Source: Apoda limacodes
Lineage: Eukaryota; Arthropoda; Insecta; Lepidoptera; Limacodidae
Reading direction: 5' to 3'
Assembly: GCA_946406115.1 (NCBI GenBank)
Contig: OX291540.1
Location: 4,832,563-4,896,562, forward strand
DNA length: 64,000 nt
Shown: piece by piece, positions 13,001 through 25,000 of the stretch
Numbering within the stretch: position 1 is the first letter of the stretch
Layout: every line of letters starts with the position of its first letter
Position numbers and translations under genes: made by a program
Notes under the pieces: model-generated
Seen by the model: only the letters and a program-made list of their open reading frames with translations
Database searches by the model: none
What the model was told of the DNA's origin: nothing

Positions 13001-16000
13001 CATGTGCTCAGCTGTACCGCTCAAAAGTGATGCCATAGTTATTTTCTTATAGTAGCAGCCTTCTAATATAATTCACGGTGGATCATTTCACAGGGTAATT
13101 TTTAATTTAATTTTTATCGGCCTGTAGTCGTATGGTGTTGGAAAATGAAGTTACCGAACACAACCCAGATTTTTTTTTTTTTTTTAATCGACATTCTTTT
13201 CGTCACCACTTAGTTTTCAGATAATTTGGTGGGTATAATTAGTGAGGCGTGAGTGACACGCTGTGTTCACACGCTAGGTATTGATTGCTTCGTTTCAAAA
13301 TGTTTATTAAAGTTAATGACGGCAAGTAGATACAGAAAAACAAGAATGATGACATCATTAGACCAACTTTATAAAATCTTAAATTAAAAGTCAACATTAA
13401 ATTTTTTTTTTGATTCATTTTTAATGAGTCATGCAATAGAGGGTTAATTATTTTCTTTAAGCGATAAAGACATAGCCCCGCTTAGACAATATCGTTGCGA
13501 AGTGTACAATTAACTCGGACAGCTTGTAAAGAACAGAGCAGTATGAAGAAAAGGAAATCTAAGCTTAGCTCCGTACAAAGGGCACTTTGTGCTTGCAAAG
13601 TATTTCGAGATTTGTTCGATAGTAGTTTCAACTTTCCAGTTGCCGGCGGCGAGCTGCAGCTTGTAAAAAGATACCCGGTACGTACGTAATACTCGGCTTG
13701 GAGTCAGCAACTTTGTATAGGAAACTGTTTCTGATACAAGAAAATCGGAAATTTCTTCGTTGTAAATTGCGCTTTGGAACTTCTCCAAATCATGGTTTTA
13801 GTTTTCCTAGCTGGAGGGTAAAATAATTTTCAGTAATCATAAAAATTATATATATACAAATTTTTAGATGGAAAAAAACGCTTAGAAAGTAAACAGATTA
13901 AAAAAAATATATAAGAAGAACGCGAAATGTAATGATAATAATTTTTAAGAGAGGTAGGGCACTGCAAGTATTCGCTCGAATAAGCTGCCCGAATAAATAA
14001 AGCGGGGCATAGCGAGTACTTGCTCGAATGAGCGGCCCGAACTGGGGAAGTACCTCCACCTTACAGAAAACCGCGGCCACAGTAACACTAACATTGAGTA
14101 GTGTTGTGTTCCTGGCGGTGAGTAAGGTTGCCAGAGCTCTCTCTTTGAGGATTCGCTTCGCGGACAGCGGAGGATCGACGGTGCTTGTTGCTGTCATTGC
14201 TCGGCGTAGACGCGGCGTGCTGGTTCGGCGGTCAGGGAGACCTGATGAAACGGCTGACCGCTGGCCGCCCGCAGGTTGCACGGGTTCCCGAACCCAGGGA
14301 TCACTTAATCTCCGCCCTGGGAGGCTGATCCGCCAACCTGTGTAAAGTCTCTGAAGTAGTGGTCGTGCCGGAGAAGGAGACCGGAGTGGACCCGGCTACT
14401 ACAACAGAGGGGGATCAGGGGCCCTTCCGCCCGCCGTGCCAGCAACCGTATCATCTGTGTTGAGCTTCGGCAGTCTTAGTACCGCAACTTTTGTCTTCTA
14501 AGCTGTCAGTGCAGTAAATCCTCATCCGTAGTCTAAGTAACTTCAAACAAAATGGCCAGGAACCGAAAAAAGAAAAGAGTTTTGACAGCGGCTACTCCAT
14601 CCGCATATAATGTGGATTTTTGCAACATAAGGGGTATTCACGCAAATCTTAACGCAGTCCATCACCATCTCGAGACTGCGCAGCCAACCATTCTTTTTCT
14701 AACGGAGACGCAGATATCCTGCCCGGCCGACGCATCATACCTTCACTATCCCGGCTACAAACTCGAGCACAATTTTTTGAGTCGTGCCGGTGTATGTATG
14801 TTCGTCCGGGAGGATATCTGCTGTCGCCGACTTCATAGCCTTGAAGACAGGGACCTGTCGATATTGTGGGTGCGCGTAGATCTAAGGGCCACACTCGTAT
14901 TTATGCGTGCCTATACAGGTCTCATAGCGGTGACACGGACGTAACTCGACTCTTCACGCACCTGAGTTTGACGACTGACAAAGTTCTAGAGCAATATCCC
15001 ACAGCAGAACTAGTTATTTTGGGAGACTTTAACGCCCACCATCGCGAGTGGCTCAGTTCTCGAACCAATAACTATGCTGGGATATCTGCTCATGAATTTG
15101 CTCTGACCTATGGATTCTCTCAGCTGGTACTTTCTCCAACGAGAATACCAGATATAGAGGAACATACGAGCTCCTTACTGGACCTTCTGCTGACTACTCG
15201 TCCGGACGGGTACTCCGTCTCAGTGGATGCGCCTCTTGGCTCCTCGGACCACTGTCTCGTTCGGACTCAAGTGTCATGCACACAACCTGATCCTTCTGGG
15301 CCAACTAACTGGCGTCGTGTGTGGCACTATAAGTCGGCAGACTGGGATGGATTGCGTGAATTTTACGCATCGTACCCGTGGAGGCAGATCTGCTTTAACT
15401 CAGAAGATCCTGACGTCTGCGCAGCCGCAGTCACTGAGACAATCCTCGCTGGTATGGAATGTTTCATTCCAAACCTGCGAGTAGCTGCCGGCGTCAAAAA
15501 ACGACCGTGGTTTAATAGGCCTTGCAGAGAAGCATAAATTCTTAAGCAAACTGCGTATGAGGCTTGGACCACGGCTCGTAATAATAAGGATCCGAATATT
15601 TCTGAGTTAAAACGCAAATTAAATGCTGCCTCGAGGTTCAGTAAGAAAACAACTGCCAGAGCAAAATTCCAATTCATCGGCAAAATAGGTGGGCGACTTG
15701 CGAGCTATCCTTCTGGGAGTCGTGCTTTCTGGTCGCTTGCTAAAGCTGTCGAGGGGAACTTCTGCCAGTCGTCGTTACCACCACTGCGAAAGACCGATGG
15801 TGACTTGGCCCACAGTGCAAAAGAGAAAGCCGATCTATTGGGCTGTCTCTTTGTCTCTAACTCGAATGTGAACGACGAAGGCGCTGTACCACCTACTTTA
15901 CCGTGGTGCGGTAAGACCATGCCGGAAATCTCTATAACACAGCGCGAGGTCCGGCGGGCGTTACTTTCCCTAGACGTTCATAAGTCGAGTGGGCCAGACG

Positions 16001-19000
16001 GCATACCAGCAGTGGTGCTTAAGCAGTGTGCTCCTGAGTTATGTCCTGTACTCACGCGCCTCTTCACGCTTTCCTACCACACTAGGCAATTTCCGTCTTC
16101 ATGGAAGACTGCAAATGTGCACCCGGTGCCCAAAAAGGGCGATAGATAGATCCATCGAATTACAGGCCTATCGCTATAACCTCTCTCCTATCCAAGGTGA
16201 TGGAGCGTGTGATCAACACACAGCTTTCGAGATACCTAGAAAAACACGACCTGATCAGTGACCGTCAATATGGCTTTCGCCACGGTCGCTCAACTGGTGA
16301 CCTTCTAGTGTATCTCACACACCGATGGGCACTAGCCATTGAGAGTCAGGAGGAGGCATTGGCATGTAGCCTAGACATAGCAAAGGCGTTCGATCGGGTC
16401 TGGCACCGCGGTCTTCTATCGAAGTTGCCTTCTTACGGAGTGCCCGAGGGTTTGTGCAAATGGGTGGCTAGCTTTTTGTTCGGCAGAAGCATACGAGCCG
16501 TAGTTGACGGTAGTTGCTCTGATAGCATGGACATTAATGCTGGTGTCCCGCAAGGCTCTGTGCTGTCTCCTACGCTGTTTCTACTGCACATCAATGATAT
16601 GTTGGACATCAACAACATACATTGCTATGCAGATGACAGTACTGGAGACGCTTATTACATGGGCCGTGCAAGCATCACACGTTCCGTTGTGGAGGAAAAG
16701 CGTGAAGAACTTGTGTCTCAAATCGAGATCGGTCTGTCCAAGGTCTCTGACTGGGGGCGGGAAAACTTGGTCCGATTCAACCCTTCAAAGACACAAGTCT
16801 GCGCGTTCACCGCTAAGAAAACCCCATTCACTGTAGTCCCACAATTCCAGAATACTCCCCTCTCCATCTCCAAGAGCATTGGGATCCTTGGCATTGACAT
16901 CTTCAGCGATGTTCAGTTCCGAGATCATTTGCTAGACAAGGTAAAGCTGGCGTCCAAAAAACTTGGTGTACTCAACAGAGCGAAGCAGTACTTCACGTCG
17001 GGGCAAAGGTTGCTACTTTACAAGTCGCAAGTCCGGCCCCATATGGAGTACTGCTGCCATCTCTGGGCGGGTGCACCCGGATACCAGCTTGGCCCTTTTG
17101 ACTCGGTTCAACAACGGGCTGTGAGAATTGTCGACGATCCCAAACTCACTTGCGGTATCGAGCCCTTAAGCCTGAGGAGAGACTTTGCCTCCCTGTGTGT
17201 GTTCTACCGCTTGTACAATGGATTGTGTTCTGAGGAATTGTTCGAAATGATGCCCACGGCTACTTTCTACCATCGCCCCGCTCGCCATCGACAGGGAATT
17301 CATTCTCACACTTTGGAACCAAAATGGTCGCGTACAGTGCGGTTTCAGAGAAACTTCCTCTACGTACCCGGTACGTACGTAATACTCGGCTTGGAGTCAG
17401 CAACTTTGTATAGGAAACTGTTTCTGATACAAGAAAATCGGAAATTTCTTCGTTGTAAATTGCGCTTTGGAACTTCTCCAAATCATGGTTTTAGTTTTCC
17501 TAGCTGGAGGGTAAAATAATTTTCAGTAATCATAAAAATTATATATATACAAATTTTTAGATGGAAAAAAACGCTTAGAAAGTAAACAGATTAAAAAAAA
17601 TATATAAGAAGAACGCGAAATGTAATGATAATAATTTTTAAGAGAGGTAGGGCACTGCAAGTATTCGCTCGAATAAGCTGCCCGAATAAATAAAGCGGGG
17701 CATAGCGAGTACTTGCTCGAATGAGCGGCCCGAACTGGGGAAGTACCTCCACCTTACAGAAAACCGCGGCCACAGTAACACTAACATTGAGTAGTGTTGT
17801 GTTCCTGGCGGTGAGTAAGGTTGCCAGAGCTCTCTCTTTGAGGATTCGCTTCGCGGACAGCGGAGGATCGACGGTGCTTGTTGCTGTCATTGCTCGGCGT
17901 AGACGCGGCGTGCTGGTTCGGCGGTCAGGGAGACCTGATGAAACGGCTGACCGCTGGCCGCCCGCAGGTTGCACGGGTTCCCGAACCCAGGGATCACTTA
18001 ATCTCCGCCCTGGGAGGCTGATCCGCCAACCTGTGTAAAGTCTCTGAAGTAGTGGTCGTGCCGGAGAAGGAGACCGGAGTGGACCCGGCTACTACAACAG
18101 AGGGGGATCAGGGGCCCTTCCGCCCGCCGTGCCAGCAACCGTATCATCTGTGTTGAGCTTCGGCAGTCTTAGTACCGCAACTTTTGTCTTCTAAGCTGTC
18201 AGTGCAGTAAATCCTCATCCGTAGTCTAAGTAACTTCAAACAAAATGGCCAGGAACCGAAAAAAGAAAAGAGTTTTGACAGCGGCTACTCCATCCGCATA
18301 TAATGTGGATTTTTGCAACATAAGGGGTATTCACGCAAATCTTAACGCAGTCCATCACCATCTCGAGACTGCGCAGCCAACCATTCTTTTTCTAACGGAG
18401 ACGCAGATATCCTGCCCGGCCGACGCATCATACCTTCACTATCCCGGCTACAAACTCGAGCACAATTTTTTGAGTCGTGCCGGTGTATGTATGTTCGTCC
18501 GGGAGGATATCTGCTGTCGCCGACTTCATAGCCTTGAAGACAGGGACCTGTCGATATTGTGGGTGCGCGTAGATCTAAGGGCCACACTCGTATTTATGCG
18601 TGCCTATACAGGTCTCATAGCGGTGACACGGACGTAACTCGACTCTTCACGCACCTGAGTTTGACGACTGACAAAGTTCTAGAGCAATATCCCACAGCAG
18701 AACTAGTTATTTTGGGAGACTTTAACGCCCACCATCGCGAGTGGCTCAGTTCTCGAACCAATAACTATGCTGGGATATCTGCTCATGAATTTGCTCTGAC
18801 CTATGGATTCTCTCAGCTGGTACTTTCTCCAACGAGAATACCAGATATAGAGGAACATACGAGCTCCTTACTGGACCTTCTGCTGACTACTCGTCCGGAC
18901 GGGTACTCCGTCTCAGTGGATGCGCCTCTTGGCTCCTCGGACCACTGTCTCGTTCGGACTCAAGTGTCATGCACACAACCTGATCCTTCTGGGCCAACTA

Positions 19001-22000
19001 ACTGGCGTCGTGTGTGGCACTATAAGTCGGCAGACTGGGATGGATTGCGTGAATTTTACGCATCGTACCCGTGGAGGCAGATCTGCTTTAACTCAGAAGA
19101 TCCTGACGTCTGCGCAGCCGCAGTCACTGAGACAATCCTCGCTGGTATGGAATGTTTCATTCCAAACCTGCGAGTAGCTGCCGGCGTCAAAAAACGACCG
19201 TGGTTTAATAGGCCTTGCAGAGAAGCATAAATTCTTAAGCAAACTGCGTATGAGGCTTGGACCACGGCTCGTAATAATAAGGATCCGAATATTTCTGAGT
19301 TAAAACGCAAATTAAATGCTGCCTCGAGGTTCAGTAAGAAAACAACTGCCAGAGCAAAATTCCAATTCATCGGCAAAATAGGTGGGCGACTTGCGAGCTA
19401 TCCTTCTGGGAGTCGTGCTTTCTGGTCGCTTGCTAAAGCTGCCGAGGGGAACTTCTGCCAGTCGTCGTTACCACCACTGCGAAAGACCGATGGTGACTTG
19501 GCCCACAGTGCAAAAGAGAAAGCCGATCTATTGGGCTGTCTCTTTGTCTCTAACTCGAATGTGAACGACGAAGGCGCTGTACCACCTACTTTACCGTGGT
19601 GCGGTAAGACCATGCCGGAAATCTCTATAACACAGCGCGAGGTCCGGCGGGCGTTACTTTCCCTAGACGTTCATAAGTCGAGTGGGCCAGACGGCATACC
19701 AGCAGTGGTGCTTAAGCAGTGTGCTCCTGAGTTATGTCCTGTACTCACGCGCCTCTTCACGCTTTCCTACCACACTAGGCAATTTCCGTCTTCATGGAAG
19801 ACTGCAAATGTGCACCCGGTGCCCAAAAAGGGCGATAGATAGATCCATCGAATTACAGGCCTATCGCTATAACCTCTCTCCTATCCAAGGTGATGGAGCG
19901 TGTGATCAACACACAGCTTTCGAGATACCTAGAAAAACACGACCTGATCAGTGACCGTCAATATGGCTTTCGCCACGGTCGCTCAACTGGTGACCTTCTA
20001 GTGTATCTCACACACCGATGGGCACTAGCCATTGAGAGTCAGGAGGAGGCATTGGCATGTAGCCTAGACATAGCAAAGGCGTTCGATCGGGTCTGGCACC
20101 GCGGTCTTCTATCGAAGTTGCCTTCTTACGGAGTGCCCGAGGGTTTGTGCAAATGGGTGGCTAGCTTTTTGTTCGGCAGAAGCATACGAGCCGTAGTTGA
20201 CGGTAGTTGCTCTGATAGCATGGACATTAATGCTGGTGTCCCGCAAGGCTCTGTGCTGTCTCCTACGCTGTTTCTACTGCACATCAATGATATGTTGGAC
20301 ATCAACAACATACATTGCTATGCAGATGACAGTACTGGAGACGCTTATTACATGGGCCGTGCAAGCATCACACGTTCCGTTGTGGAGGAAAAGCGTGAAG
20401 AACTTGTGTCTCAAATCGAGATCGGTCTGTCCAAGGTCTCTGACTGGGGGCGGGAAAACTTGGTCCGATTCAACCCTTCAAAGACACAAGTCTGCGCGTT
20501 CACCGCTAAGAAAACCCCATTCACTGTAGTCCCACAATTCCAGAATACTCCCCTCTCCATCTCCAAGAGCATTGGGATCCTTGGCATTGACATCTCCAGC
20601 GATGTTCAGTTCCGAGATCATTTGCTAGACAAGGTAAAGCTGGCGTCCAAAAAACTTGGTGTACTCAACAGAGCGAAGCAGTACTTCACGTCGGGGCAAA
20701 GGTTGCTACTTTACAAGTCGCAAGTCCGGCCCCATATGGAGTACTGCTGCCATCTCTGGGCGGGTGCACCCGGATACCAGCTTGGCCCTTTTGACTCGGT
20801 TCAACAACGGGCTGTGAGAATTGTCGACGATCCCAAACTCACTTGCGGTATCGAGCCCTTAAGCCTGAGGAGAGACTTTGCCTCCCTGTGTGTGTTCTAC
20901 CGCTTGTACAATGGATTGTGTTCTGAGGAATTGTTCGAAATGATGCCCACGGCTACTTTCTACCATCGCCCCGCTCGCCATCGACAGGGAATTCATTCTC
21001 ACACTTTGGAACCAAAATGGTCGCGTACAGTGCGGTTTCAGAGAAACTTCCTCCCGCGAACCCTTGGGTTGTCGAATGAGCTCCCTGCCAAGGTTTTCTC
21101 TAAGGACATTATGAGGTCTACAGTATGGGGTTATTCAAAAAAGAAGTTATTAGATTTCTGAAGGGTCGGCAACGCGCGAGTGATGCCCCTAGTGTTGCAA
21201 GCGTCCATAGGCTACGGTGACCGCTTACCATCAGGCGGACCGTAGGCTTGTTTGCCACCTTAGTGGTATAAAAAATAAAAAAAAAAAAAACATATTTTAA
21301 ATATATCTCAAGTGTATAAAATCTAACCGGCTTAACAAACAATGGTAACATCCATTTATGATTTACTTAAAAATTAGGTACGCCTAAAAAAGTAACTGCT
21401 ATTATGGGAACAGAACGAGAAAAACGAACAACTGTCAATTAAGAAATAAAAAAAACCCAAACGTTGGTATTCTGCTACAAAAGATGGAACTACTATCCTA
21501 TTTTAAGTACACACCTACGAACTTACACCTAAGAACAGTAAAGCTATGGAAACAGAACACCCTTCATTCCGAGGGCAGAAAAGCCAATCCAGTTCATCCA
21601 CCGCTACTGCAACCACCTACAATCTCCTACGAGTTTCCAACACTTTTGCGGAGTCAACTTATTATTTACGCCTATAGACACCTAAGAACAGTAAAGCTAT
21701 GGAAACAGTAAAGCTATGGAAACAGAACACTGAAACTAAACAGCGCAAATAGTATAAACAATCTGGACGTTAAATCAAGCCATCCGAGCAAGGACGTGTC
21801 ACCGCCCACGAGCCCTTTATTCCGAGGACAGAAAAGTCAATCCGGCTCATCCACCGCTACTGCAACCGCCCACAATCTTTGCTGAAGTTAAGAAAACAAA
21901 AGAAGAAAAGCTATGTCCATTTACAAACTACGAGTACTATGGTAATAATAACTGAAGCTCAGGAAACCAGTCACTAAAAACAAACACTGCCACTGGGGTA

Positions 22001-25000
22001 AAATAAAACACAAGTGTTGGAACACTGCAACAGTAAAACAATCCTTCACTGAATATTTAAATTTATGTTTAACCTAGTGATAACGGAAACTAATGGAAAA
22101 TGCCTTATTAACGACATAAACTGAATGCCATTACAAGACAATAAAATGCATAAGTTGGAACGCCAGTCAAGCATCAAAGGAACAAGAGTTGTATTGCTAA
22201 TTGGAAACTTCTAACGCCACGTTGATGTAAACCGAACAAGCTGGTGCAAATGAATACCATCAAAGAAGAATCAGAACACAGAAGAGTTTAGAAGCCAACA
22301 CGCAGACCACAAACGGCAAAGCAGTCATTTTTCCCTTCTTGTATATATTAACACTCGTATATATTTATCATCCTGCTGGCTAAAGGGTGCTGGTACCGGT
22401 CGGCTCTATCCTTCCCCCTCCACATTCCAGACTGCGAAGTCCTACACTACCTGCCCTATCTACTCCGTCTTACTGGTGTCTTGGGCAGAGGTAATAGGCA
22501 CACATAGGAATGCCATGAGATGGACGGGACACTTCAAGAATCACTCACAAATGCGGACTGGAAGCGCCGCATTCCTTCCAGTGGTTGAGGACCCTCCGTT
22601 TCTTCAATTACCACCTTTTTGAAAGTTTGCGCTGTTCCAGCCCGCAGTTTTGAGCACTCTAGAGAACCCTCTCATCGACAGTTCTTTTCCTATGTGACCC
22701 GTTCCTTGAGTCCTTGCAGTGGAACGCTGGCTGGTAAGACGCTGGAACGGAACGGAACGGGAGTGTATAAAATCTAACCGGCTTGATATCACAGAAATAC
22801 TAATAAATCGAAAGGCGGTAAGCTCATTTCTTTTGTATAAAACCCTTTCTTATACAAAACTTACATGATATATTATGAAGGTGGTACCTACCTACATTTA
22901 TTCTTTAGTTGTGTGTATTTATGACGACACTCAACGTGTTCAGGTTTGCCAACAAGAAAGTCATATTCGAAGTTAATCGAGACAACATCTGAGGGAAACA
23001 ATTTTCTGTTCGTATTAGCCTTGACAACTAATTTGGTGTTGGAGCTTTCAGAAAATCACGTCTTAATTATCAGTTTCCATCAAATTCGTTTGATAAAATA
23101 ATGCCACGCCATAATCGGATGATTGGCAAAATAAGAAGATTGATTTTGAAGTGAAAACTTCTTTAGCGGCGTTGTGCACTTTTTTGTGATCGGTAAAAAA
23201 ATGTTAAACTCTATAGGAAGAATAAAAAAAAAGAGAAAATTGGGTTGATGAAAAGATGAAAGTGCGGATTACACATGTTTAAATGTTATATCCAGGTTGC
23301 ATGTTTTCACTTCTGCCGGCACTCCCTGAGTATTTAATTTTAAATATTAACAATAAAAAAAAGGGAATAAAAGATGAAGATTATAATTTAAGTATATGAA
23401 AAGTCTACTTGCTAAATATTTACAATTTACATTGGGGCTTTAAGTTTCTAAGTAAATATATTGACTAGAACTGTCTTCCCTTGAAGCCAGGTTAGCTATG
23501 AATATGCCAAATCTTAATAATCAAAATTAGAATTTACTTCCAACAATTTTCGGTACTAATTGTGGTCTGCCACAGCCGTTGTTTAACCCTAGTACTGCGG
23601 AACAGGCCTCTCTGGGGAAAGAGTCTTAGGCCATGGTCCACCGTGCTGGCCTAGTGCAAATCTGGGCTATTAGAGTTTACAAGCCGCCGTAAGTAATCTG
23701 ACTTGGCTTAACGATTGCTGACATTTAACAACACGCAGGATCGACGGTTTAACATCTTTGAAGCACGGAGAAGTATAGAAAAATGCGTCACTAGGCGCTT
23801 ACCTATCCAATGACTGACCACTCCTGGGTTGCTCATCTTCGAATATCGTTTCCGATAGACGATTTTTACTGGGACACGAGTTCCTTGCCACTAATATTAG
23901 GCTAGTAGTTAATTTTCCGCCTTTTTTTCAGGAGTAATCCGTAATACGGAACCCTTGGACTACGATAAATCGCACAACCATATCCTGACAGTGGTCGCGT
24001 ATGACTGCGGCTTGTTGGAGTCGAGTCCAGTCATGGTCACCATCAAGGTGAACAAGCCGTGCCGCGCTGGATGGAAGGGTACGGTTTTGATTTCCGAATT
24101 ACTTTTACAACAATATAACTAGTTACGAAAGAAAACTTTGTTTGCTGCCTATATATGATCCAATTTTTGTTTTTTTTTGGTACATATGATATGATCCGAA
24201 TTTTGTTGGTAACATTTAATAAAATTAACTGTGATACATCTACTAGCTGCTCCGCCTGCGCCGAATTCTTGACGCCGCCTTGTGGTTCCTACGGGAACTC
24301 TTCAATAAACCGGGATTAAAAGTATGTTTTTTTGGTTCCTTAGATATCTCTGTGGACTAAAATCAGATAAATTTGACGCTCCGTTGCGACATTAAGGACT
24401 TTGTTAACAAACCGTCGCATTTATGTATATTGCTGTTCCAGGTGTAGCGGAGCGAGTAGACTATGCTCCGGGCACGGGTCCGCTCGCTCTGTTTCCTGCC
24501 GCGAGACTCGAGGCTTGTCAGTCTGACGAGCGGTGTCCCGGAGTGACGCGTATCCAAGCGGCCGTGTCGCTGCAGGCGTCGCGCGCCGGTAGCGGGTGCG
24601 ATCGCGACACTTACGCTATACACGCGCAACGCACCATTTGTGGTGAGTTGTATTGTGCAAAACTGTACTTCTACCGGGTACTATTAAATCTGACTGTTTA
24701 CGGACTAAGTATAGATAGGGATATGGAAACTTTCCACGAGAATCTTGTTCTATTTTCGTGATCGGAGTCTTTTTCGCTATTATCCCATTATCCATTATTC
24801 AAAAGCCACTGTTAAATTACCCTGTTTAAGTAATTTTGTTGGCTGTATGTTAAATAAAAATACAGTAGTTAAAAGTTACTCATTCTTAGCCGAAAGTCCC
24901 GAATTCACATGGTGTACTTTTACAAGTGGCCGTTTGTACCTTCATCTTGGTTAAATTTATAATAACTTTTGTCATTTTAGTATGTACGTTCATGTGATAA

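Larger units (their letters stand above)
8685..13671 (+). other. First part of Cals intron 2
   Basis: Start of the 15.2-kb intron, with no Cals exon found. It holds a Helitron-like fragment (about 8885-9080), a decayed LINE reverse transcriptase with an internal minisatellite (9690-10262), a reverse Lep1-like copy (11397-11668) and a dispersed repeat (11838-12591). I see nothing recognisable in 10263-11396 and 12592-13671 beyond a 115-codon open frame at 10619-10963 that matches nothing I know. Confidence 0.75.

Noticed and set aside
13898..14281. 127-codon minus-strand open frame, repeated at 17591-17974
   Set aside because: Antisense shadow within the LINE 5' region. It has no known domain and its frame crosses AT-rich DNA with low-complexity translation.
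14028..14345. 105-codon open frame in the LINE 5' region, repeated at 17721-18038
   Set aside because: It overlaps an equally long antisense frame, lacks a gag-like zinc knuckle, and is open mainly because this stretch is GC-rich. I treat it as 5' untranslated LINE sequence.
13672..21294. Tandem LINE units considered as a retroelement with long terminal repeats
   Set aside because: The repeated unit contains the whole coding region, the proteins are endonuclease plus RT without protease or integrase, and the end is poly(A)-like. This is a non-LTR element duplicated in tandem.
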